Origin: Xanthomonas vasicola
Lineage (GTDB): Bacteria > Pseudomonadota > Gammaproteobacteria > Xanthomonadales > Xanthomonadaceae
DNA: 64,000 nt
Assembly: GCF_000772705.2 (NCBI RefSeq)
Contig: NZ_JSBW02000052.1
Coordinates: 62,001-126,000, forward strand
Direction of reading: 5' to 3'
The notes under the pieces were generated by a model. That model was not told where the DNA came from, ran no database searches, and saw only the letters and a list, made by a program, of their open reading frames with translations. How positions within the stretch are numbered: position 1 is the first letter of the stretch; every line of letters starts with the position of its first letter. This document shows positions 57,534 through 64,000 of the stretch, piece by piece. Made by a program: the position numbers and the translations under genes.

Positions 57534-60365
57534 TCAGAACCAGCGACGCTGCTCGCCGGGGCCTTCGATATTGCTGACGCAGCGGCTGCACAGTTCCGGG
57601 TGACGCGGGTCGCTGCCCACGCTGGCCTGGTGGTGCCAGCAGCGCACGCACTTGGCCTTGGTCGTGGGCCGCGCGCTGACGAAAATGTCGTCAGTGCTGG
57701 CAGCGGTCACGGTGACGTCGCCACTGATGAACAAAAAGCGCAGCTCCTCGGCAAGCGGCTGCCAGCGCGCGGCAGTCTGCGCGTCGGCAGCCACGGTGAT
57801 CTCCGCTTCCAGCGCCGCGCCGATCGCGCCATTGGCACGCATCGGCTCCAGCACCTTAGCCACCTGCTCGCGCACGATCAACAACTTATCGAAATCTGCA
57901 CTGGTCAACGCGGCATCGGCCGGTAACGGTGCGAGGCCGTCGTACCAGGTGGCGAACAGCACGTTGTCGACGTGCTTGCCCGGTAGATAGCCCCACAGTT
58001 CTTCGGCGGTGAAGCTCAACACCGGCGCGATCCAGCGCACGAACGCCTCGGCCACGTGATACATCGCGCTCTGCGCCGAACGGCGGCCGCGCGCATCTTC
58101 GGCCATCGTGTACAGGCGGTCCTTGGTGACGTCCAGGTACAGCGAACCCAGATCGACGCTGCAGAAATTCAGCAGCGCCTGCACGATCTCGGCAAAGTCG
58201 TAGCGCGCGTACGCGGCCACGATCTTTTCCTGCAGCTCATGGGCGCGATGCACGATCCAGCGGTCCAGCAGCACCATCTCGTCCAGCGCCACCAGATGCT
58301 GCAGCGGATCGAAGCCATGCAGATTGCCGAGCAAGAAGCGCGCGGTATTGCGCAAGCGGCGATACGCATCGGCATTGCGCTTGAGGATCTCCTGCGACAG
58401 CGACATCTCGTTGCTGTAGTCGGCCGAGGCGATCCACAGGCGCAGGATGTCCGCGCCCAGGGTCTTCATGATGTCCTGCGGCTCGATGCCGTTGCCCAGC
58501 GACTTGGACATCTTGCGGCCGTGCTCGTCCACAGTGAAACCGTGGGTGAGGCACTGCTTGTACGGCGCCGCCTTGTCCATCGCCACGCCGCTCAGCAGCG
58601 ACGACTGAAACCAGCCGCGGTGCTGGTCGGAACCTTCCAGATACAGGTCGGCCGGCTTGGGCAGGCCACGATCCGGAAGCACCGCTTCATGCGTCACGCC
58701 GGAGTCGAACCACACATCCAGGATGTCGGTGATCTTGTCGTAATCGGCCGCTTCATCGCCCAGCAGTTCGGCTGCGTCCAGCGTGTACCAGACATCGACG
58801 CCGCCCTGCTCCACCCGATCGGCGACGTGGCGCAACAACTCGGTGCTGCGCGGATGCGGTTCGCCGGTTTCGCGATGGACGAACAAGGCGATCGGCACGC
58901 CCCAGGTGCGCTGACGCGAGATGGTCCAATCCGGGCGTCCGTCGACCATGCCGGCGATACGCGCCTGGCCCCACGACGGATACCAATGCACGCTTTCGAT
59001 GGCCTTCAGCGCATCGGCGCGCAGATTGGCCTGCTCCATCGAGATGAACCACTGCGGCGTGGCACGGAACGCAATCGGCGTCTTGTGCCGCCAGCAATGC
59101 GGATAGCTGTGCTCCATCTTGCTGGCCGCCAGCAGCACACCGGTGTCGCGCAGCGCCTCGATGATGACGTCGTTGGCTTTCCAGATATGCACGCCAGCCA
59201 GCACGGTGTCGCCCAGCGGCGGAGTGGACGGCAGATACACGCCGCGCCCGTCGACCGGGTTGATCTGCGCAGCGCCATAGCGCTCCAGCAGACCGTATTG
59301 CTTGGAGACCTGGTAGTCCTCCTGGCCGTGACCCGGTGCGGTATGCACCGCGCCGGTACCATCTTCGGCCGACACGTGATCGCCCAGCAGCAGCGGGATC
59401 TCGCGTTCGGCATAGAACGGGTGGTTCAGCAGCATCTGCTCCAGCGCAGCGCCCTTGGCGTGGCCATGCACCACCACGTCGTCCACGCCGTAACGGGCCA
59501 GCGCCTTGGCAGCGAGCGCTTCGGCGATCACCAGCCAGCGCGGCTGGTTGCGATCGGCCGGACCTTCGACCAGCACATAGTCGAGCTCTGCGCCCAGGCT
59601 CACCGCCAGCGACGCCGGCAGTGTCCACGGCGTGGTGGTCCAGATTGGCACCGCCACGCCCACGCCCGCCGGCAGGCTCGCGCCAAATGCGGCAGCGACT
59701 GCGCCCGGATCGCGCGCCGGGTAAGCGATATCCACCGTCGGCGACACTTTGTCGGCGTATTCGATCTCGGCCTCGGCCAATGCCGAACCGCAATCGAAAC
59801 ACCAATGCACCGGCTTGACGCCGCGGGTCAGATGGCCGTTATCGACCACCTTGGCCAGCGCGCGAATTTCGTTCGCTTCGAAACGGAAATCCAGCGTCTT
59901 GTACGGGTTGTCCCAATCGCCGATCACACCCAGGCGCTTGAAATCGCGCCGCTGCAGATCGATCTGCTCGGCCGCGTATTCGCGGCACTTCTGGCGGAAT
60001 TCGGCCGCATCGAGCTTGACGCCGACCTTGCCGTATTTCTTTTCGATCGCGATCTCGATCGGCAGGCCGTGGCAGTCCCAGCCGGGGATATACGGCGCAT
60101 CGAAGCCAGCCAGATACTTCGACTTGACGATGATGTCCTTGAGGATCTTGTTGACCGCATGGCCCAGGTGGATCTGGCCATTGGCATACGGCGGGCCGTC
60201 GTGCAGCACGAACAGCGGCCGTCCGGCGGCATTGGCACGCAGTTGCGCGTAGAAGCCCTCGCGCTCCCAGCGCTCCAGCATCGCCGGCTCGCGCTTGGGC
60301 AGGTCGCCGCGCATCGGAAATTCCGTCGCAGGCAGATGAAGAGTGGCTTTGTAGTCTTGGGTCAC
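57534..60365 (-). CDS. ileS: Isoleucyl-tRNA synthetase
   Basis: IleRS charges tRNA-Ile. The 943-residue class I synthetase has the HLGH motif at residues 66-69 ([15 protein letters not shown]), a large editing domain, KMSKS at about 618 ([11 protein letters not shown]) and a C-terminal zinc finger ([16 protein letters not shown]). The start is GTG 60365: GTGA overlaps the TGA of ribF, so the genes are coupled. The editing-domain region with [12 protein letters not shown] is present. Length is normal. Confidence 0.97.
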   Translation of the reverse strand: MTQDYKATLHLPATEFPMRGDLPKREPAMLERWEREGFYAQLRANAAGRPLFVLHDGPPYANGQIHLGHAVNKILKDIIVKSKYLAGFDAPYIPGWDCHGLPIEIAIEKKYGKVGVKLDAAEFRQKCREYAAEQIDLQRRDFKRLGVIGDWDNPYKTLDFRFEANEIRALAKVVDNGHLTRGVKPVHWCFDCGSALAEAEIEYADKVSPTVDIAYPARDPGAVAAAFGASLPAGVGVAVPIWTTTPWTLPASLAVSLGAELDYVLVEGPADRNQPRWLVIAEALAAKALARYGVDDVVVHGHAKGAALEQMLLNHPFYAEREIPLLLGDHVSAEDGTGAVHTAPGHGQEDYQVSKQYGLLERYGAAQINPVDGRGVYLPSTPPLGDTVLAGVHIWKANDVIIEALRDTGVLLAASKMEHSYPHCWRHKTPIAFRATPQWFISMEQANLRADALKAIESVHWYPSWGQARIAGMVDGRPDWTISRQRTWGVPIALFVHRETGEPHPRSTELLRHVADRVEQGGVDVWYTLDAAELLGDEAADYDKITDILDVWFDSGVTHEAVLPDRGLPKPADLYLEGSDQHRGWFQSSLLSGVAMDKAAPYKQCLTHGFTVDEHGRKMSKSLGNGIEPQDIMKTLGADILRLWIASADYSNEMSLSQEILKRNADAYRRLRNTARFLLGNLHGFDPLQHLVALDEMVLLDRWIVHRAHELQEKIVAAYARYDFAEIVQALLNFCSVDLGSLYLDVTKDRLYTMAEDARGRRSAQSAMYHVAEAFVRWIAPVLSFTAEELWGYLPGKHVDNVLFATWYDGLAPLPADAALTSADFDKLLIVREQVAKVLEPMRANGAIGAALEAEITVAADAQTAARWQPLAEELRFLFISGDVTVTAASTDDIFVSARPTTKAKCVRCWHHQASVGSDPRHPELCSRCVSNIEGPGEQRRWF

Positions 60366-61363
60366 AGGAATCTACCGTTGCGCTGAATTTCTTGAGAAGG
60401 ACTCGCGGTCCTTACGGGTTGTTGCTGAGAATTCGCCTGTGCCGCCAACACCTCACGCGCCTGTCCGGCATCGCGATGCATCTGCACGGTCAGCGCCTGC
60501 AGGCCATCGAATTTTTCTTCGTCGCGCAGCTTGGCGACGAATTCGACGTCGATGTGCCGGCCATACAGATCGCCCTGGAAATCGAACAGGTGCGCTTCCA
60601 GCAGCGGCTCCACACCGGCCACCGTTGGACGCGTGCCAAAGCTCGAGACCGACGGCCAGGGCGTCTTGGCCACGCCATGCACCCAGGTCGCATAGATTCC
60701 CGACAAGGCCGGCGTGCGCGGAAAGCGCAAGTTGGCAGTGGGATAACCCAAGCTGCGACCAAGCTGTTTGCCGCGCACGACCCGCCCACCGATGGCGTAC
60801 GGGCGACCAAGCAAGTCGCCGGCGTGGGCGAATTCGCCCGCAACCAGCAGTTCGCGAATGCGCGTTGCCGAAATCCGCTCGCCGTGCAGATGCACCGGGG
60901 CGATCTCGCCGGCCACAAAGCCATGTTGTTCGCCAAGCATATGCAGCAGGCGGATGTCGCCACCGCGCCGATGGCCGAAGCGGAACTCCGGACCGATCCA
61001 GACTTCGCGCGCACACAACCGGCCGACCAGCGCCAGGCATACGAAATCTTCCGCGCTCATCTTCGACAGGCGGCCATCGAAACGGATCATGCCCACGCTG
61101 TCGGCGCCGAACCCGTACAAGCCTTCGATCTTGGCGCGTGCCAGGGTCAGACGCGGCGGCGGCGCGGCGGGCGCGAAGAACTCACGCGGCAGCGGCTCGA
61201 AGCTCACCGCCACTGCCGGCACACCGAGCGCGCGCGCGCGCGCCACGGCGTGTTGCACCAGCGTCCGATGCCCCAGGTGCAGGCCATCAAAGGCGCCGAT
61301 GCAGACCACGCTTCCGTGCGGGAACAGCGTCCCGCCCTCGACGTCTCTAAACAGCGTGCTCAT
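60362..61363 (-). CDS. ribF: Bifunctional riboflavin kinase / FAD synthetase
   Basis: RibF converts riboflavin to FMN and then FAD. The 333-residue protein has the N-terminal nucleotidyltransferase ([20 protein letters not shown]; the HxGH motif) and the C-terminal riboflavin kinase domain ([34 protein letters not shown]). Start ATG 61363. Typical order: murJ-ribF-ileS-lspA. The 3' end overlaps the ileS start by 4 bases. Confidence 0.96.
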   Translation of the reverse strand: MSTLFRDVEGGTLFPHGSVVCIGAFDGLHLGHRTLVQHAVARARALGVPAVAVSFEPLPREFFAPAAPPPRLTLARAKIEGLYGFGADSVGMIRFDGRLSKMSAEDFVCLALVGRLCAREVWIGPEFRFGHRRGGDIRLLHMLGEQHGFVAGEIAPVHLHGERISATRIRELLVAGEFAHAGDLLGRPYAIGGRVVRGKQLGRSLGYPTANLRFPRTPALSGIYATWVHGVAKTPWPSVSSFGTRPTVAGVEPLLEAHLFDFQGDLYGRHIDVEFVAKLRDEEKFDGLQALTVQMHRDAGQAREVLAAQANSQQQPVRTASPSQEIQRNGRFL

Positions 61364-61555
61364 TCCTCGATCCAAACAAATGCCGGCCAGCCGGCCGACC
61401 CTCGTTGCTACATAACCTGCAAGTATAGCCGGGCCTGTCAAGCCGCATGGGCACGCACTTGGGCGCGGCAGCGCCCGATTGATCGCCATGCGATTGGCTG
61501 CCCGAGACCCTGTAGCGCGGGCGGCCTTGCACGTCCACTCCTGTTCGGCAGTTGC

Positions 61556-63175
61556 CTAGCCTTCGCGCAGATGCCGCGGCCGCAGCCCCAGTGCCAGCTG
61601 CGCGACCAGATAGGCCGCCCCACCACTGCCCACCAGTACCGCAAGCCAACCGATGCGGTCCCATTTCCCCATCTGCGTAAACGACGGCAGCCACCACAGC
61701 AAACTCAACAGCACCGCCACCATCGCCGCACACGCCAGCAGCAGACGCAGCACATAGCCGCTCCAGCCCGGCCGGCGCTGATACACGCCGGACTTACCCA
61801 GCCAGTACCACAGCAATCCCAGGTTGAGATAACTCGACAGTGCACTGGCGATCCCCAGCGCCAGATGCAGGCCTGGCTGCTTGCCCATCGCCTGCATCAC
61901 ACCCTGCGCCTTGAGCTCGGGCGGCACCATGATCTGGTAGACCACCGCCAGCAACGCGAAGTTGAACACCATGTTGGCGATCAGCGCCGCGACACCTGCA
62001 CGCACCGGGGTGCGGGTGTCCTGGCGCGCGTAGAAGGCCGGCAGCAGCACTTTGATCATGGCGTAGGCCGGCAAGCCAAAGCTCAACCCGTAGACCGACA
62101 TCGCGGTCATGCGCGTATCGAACGCGGTGAATTGGCGGTACTGGAACAACGTCGCCACCAACGGCTCGGCCAGCAGCAACAAGCCCAGCATGGCCGGCAT
62201 CGCAATCAGCAAGGTGGTGCGGAAGCCCCAATCCAGCGCGCCGGAGAAGGCAGCGCGGTCGGTCTTGACGTGATGGCGGGCCAGCGCCGGCAGGATCACC
62301 GTGCCAAGTGCCACGCCGAACACACCCAGCGGCAATTCCAGGAAACGGTCGGCCAGCGACAGCCACGATTGCGAGCCATCGGCCAGCTTGGCCGCGATGA
62401 CGGTGTCCAGCAGCAGGTTGATCTGCGCAATAGACGAGCCGAACAAGGTTGGGATCATCAAGGTCAGCACCTTGCGCACGCCTGGATGACGCCAGCCCCA
62501 GCGCGGCAGGGTCAACAGGTTGATGCCTTTCAGCGAAGGCAGCTGGAACAACAACTGCAGCATGCCCGCCGCCAGTACCGCCCAGCCCAGTGCAAGGATC
62601 TGCTTTTCCGGCGTACCGCCCAATCGCGGCGCCAGCCACACGGCGCCGGCGATCATGCACAGGTTGAGGATCACCGGGGTCAGCGCCGGCATCGCGAACT
62701 TTTGAAAACTGTTCAACGCCCCGCCCGCCAGCGCGGTTAACGAAACGAACAGCAGAAACGGGAAGGTCAGCCGGAACAGATCCACCAGTAGGCCGTGTTT
62801 GGCTGGATCGGTGCCCACGCCACTGGAGAACAGCGTGGCAAGCTGCGGCGCGAAGATCAGTGCCAGTGCAGTGACAAGCAGCAGCGCTCCGCCCAGGGTG
62901 CCCGCTACGCGCGCCATCAACTCGCGCAACTCGGCATGGGGACGGGTTTCCTTGACCTCGGTGAACACCGGCACGAAGGCGGTGGCGAACGAGCCTTCGG
63001 CAAACAGCCGGCGCAAGAAATTGGGGACCCGGAAGGCCACCCAGAACGCATCGGTCACCGCATTGGTGCCGAAGGTGGTGGTGATGACCTGGTCGCGAAC
63101 CAGCCCCAGCACCCGTGAAACCATGGTCATACTGCTAAATGAGAGTAGGCCTCTCAACATGCCGGGCTTACTCAC
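61556..63175 (-). CDS. murJ: Lipid II flippase MurJ
   Basis: MurJ moves lipid II across the inner membrane for peptidoglycan synthesis. The 539-residue membrane protein has about 14 helices, with the signatures MTMVSRVLGLVRDQVIT, FRVPNFLRRLFAEGSFATAF and PILLFVSLTALAGGALN-like (PFLLFVSLTALAGGAL). The start is GTG 63175 preceded by AAGAGGGATG; an ATG five codons later is possible. First gene of the murJ-ribF-ileS-lspA group, with a 190-base gap to ribF. Confidence 0.95.
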   Translation of the reverse strand: MSKPGMLRGLLSFSSMTMVSRVLGLVRDQVITTTFGTNAVTDAFWVAFRVPNFLRRLFAEGSFATAFVPVFTEVKETRPHAELRELMARVAGTLGGALLLVTALALIFAPQLATLFSSGVGTDPAKHGLLVDLFRLTFPFLLFVSLTALAGGALNSFQKFAMPALTPVILNLCMIAGAVWLAPRLGGTPEKQILALGWAVLAAGMLQLLFQLPSLKGINLLTLPRWGWRHPGVRKVLTLMIPTLFGSSIAQINLLLDTVIAAKLADGSQSWLSLADRFLELPLGVFGVALGTVILPALARHHVKTDRAAFSGALDWGFRTTLLIAMPAMLGLLLLAEPLVATLFQYRQFTAFDTRMTAMSVYGLSFGLPAYAMIKVLLPAFYARQDTRTPVRAGVAALIANMVFNFALLAVVYQIMVPPELKAQGVMQAMGKQPGLHLALGIASALSSYLNLGLLWYWLGKSGVYQRRPGWSGYVLRLLLACAAMVAVLLSLLWWLPSFTQMGKWDRIGWLAVLVGSGGAAYLVAQLALGLRPRHLREG

Positions 63176-63276
63176 GCTGCATCCCTCTTGACAACTGACT
63201 TGACGTACATATCTGGGTCCATCATACTTTCGCGCTTGCTTTTTCCACCATACCGATTTTTCAGGAACCCACCACC

Positions 63277-63546
63277 GTGGCCAATATCAAGTCCGCCAAG
63301 AAGCGCGCCAAGCAGACCATTGTGCGCAATGAGCGCAACACCGGTCAGCGTTCGATGCTGCGCACCGCCGTCAAGAAGGTGATCAAGGCCCTTGACGCCA
63401 ACGATGCTGCAGGCGCCGAAGCTGCTTTCGCCGTTGCTCAGCCCATCCTCGACCGTTTCAGCGCCCGTGGCCTGATTCACAAGAACAAGGCTGCGCGTCA
63501 CAAGAGCCGCCTGACCGCTCGCATCAAGGCCATCAAGGCCGCGTAA
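63277..63546 (+). CDS. rpsT: 30S ribosomal protein S20
   Basis: An 89-residue basic protein starting with GTG at 63277: [15 protein letters not shown], followed by [11 protein letters not shown] and [13 protein letters not shown]20 binds 16S rRNA early in assembly. A GTG start may lower its level, as seen for S20 in other bacteria. It is divergent from murJ by about 100 bases and ends in a strong terminator. Confidence 0.98.
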
Positions 63547-63592
63547 GCGATCAGTTGGTGCGTTGCCGGAAGCCTGGCTTCCTGCAATACAG

Positions 63593-63619
63593 AAAAACCC
63601 GGCCTTGGCCGGGTTTTTT
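63593..63619. terminator. Bidirectional terminator between rpsT and the Obg GTPase gene
   Basis: A 12-base stem AAAAACCCGGCC / GGCCGGGTTTTT (63593-63604 with 63607-63618) with the T-run on the plus side and an A-run mirrored for the minus strand. It lies between converging genes and fits both. Confidence 0.92.
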
Positions 63620-63637
63620 GTGTGTATGCGCCTGTAC

Positions 63638-64000
63638 TTAGCCCGCATTGCGCGCTTCGAGCTCGTCTTCGCGCTGGCGGTCGAAGAACGCCATGACGTC
63701 CTTCATGATCGGGAACGTGCCATCGCGCCCAAGGGCGGAGACCAGGTACCACGGCGCCATCCAGCCCAGCTCGGCCACGATGGTTTCTGCAGCGGCACGC
63801 GCCTCGTCTTCAAACATCAGGTCGGCCTTGTTGAGCACCAGCCATCGCGGCTTCTTCAGCAGCTCGGGATCATGCCGTTCCAGCTCACGCTCGATGGTGC
63901 GCACCTGCTCGGCCGGCGACACGCCTTCCACGCCACCGTCCATCGGAGCAATATCCACCAGATGCAGCAGCAGGCGGGTGCGCTGCAGATGGCGCAGGAA
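63638..64000 (-). CDS. obgE: Obg/CgtA GTPase, C-terminal part (runs off the window)
   Basis: The frame ends at 63638-63640 and stays open to the right edge, so the 5' part is missing. The visible 120 residues match the end of the Obg GTPase domain: HLVDIAPMDGG and the G4 motif LVLNKADLMF, then the G5-like SALGRDG, ending DVMAFFDRQREDELEARNAG. Obg monitors ribosome assembly and growth. It converges on rpsT through the shared terminator. Confidence 0.9.
   Translation of the reverse strand, partial: FLRHLQRTRLLLHLVDIAPMDGGVEGVSPAEQVRTIERELERHDPELLKKPRWLVLNKADLMFEDEARAAAETIVAELGWMAPWYLVSALGRDGTFPIMKDVMAFFDRQREDELEARNAG

Noticed and set aside
58056-62740. Very long plus-strand open frames opposite ileS, ribF and murJ
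   Set aside because: They are mirror frames of clearly identified genes, with no start site or family.

Overview
The window comes from a Xanthomonas chromosome, a plant-associated gammaproteobacterium of the order Lysobacterales. The decisive evidence is the divergent pair hrpG and hrpX, whose products match the family in length (263 and 476 residues) and in key residues. The pair controls the Xanthomonas type III secretion regulon. High GC content, a GH51 arabinofuranosidase, a cyoABCD oxidase operon and housekeeping genes of Xanthomonas type agree with this. The sequence does not settle the species. No insertion sequence, prophage, rRNA operon or CRISPR array was seen. There is one tRNA gene, tRNA-Thr(CGT).

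Layout. 1-2.6 kb: the end of a hydrolase gene, two tandem SDR dehydrogenases and a decayed GGDEF gene. 2.7-9.4 kb: mutS, a heptamer tandem repeat, a DUF937 gene, a catalase-peroxidase gene (katG) cut by an in-frame TAG, and hslR. 9.7-19.7 kb: a MATE exporter; the rpsP-rimM-trmD-rplS operon; a class IV aminotransferase and a flavin oxidoreductase next to a frameshifted unknown gene; ffh; and a CcsA-like membrane protein gene. 20-23.1 kb: galM and a secreted GH51 arabinofuranosidase.

23.1-38.1 kb is almost entirely signalling. A PAS kinase and response regulator pair lies on the minus strand. A four-gene plus-strand operon follows: a hybrid kinase with three receivers, CheR, CheB and a receiver-kinase, joined by ATGA overlaps. 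Facing it is a six-gene minus-strand operon: RsbR, RsbS, RsbT, an ATPase-PP2C phosphatase, a histidine kinase and a hybrid kinase. That is a stressosome core whose likely output is two-component phosphorelay, because no sigma factor is present. Thioredoxin trxC, a DUF1428 gene and a GH43 xylosidase remnant lie between the two operons.

38.8-43.0 kb holds an unusual pair, a divergent Hsp90-family ATPase and a large TPR protein, probably co-transcribed. 43.2-46.3 kb is hrpX/hrpG. 46.8-55.2 kb carries a DUF805 gene, radA, a secreted M61 aminopeptidase and cyoABCD. 55.5-64 kb carries tRNA-Thr, ispH, lspA, ileS, ribF, murJ, rpsT and the 3' part of the ObgE/CgtA GTPase gene.

Three features run through the window. 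Several genes are broken (katG, a GGDEF gene, a gene of about 430 codons at 16-17.3 kb, a GH43 gene, and a short remnant at 23 kb). Seven-base GGGAATC-type repeats sit between and at the ends of genes. Many neighbouring genes have tight overlaps that imply translational coupling.
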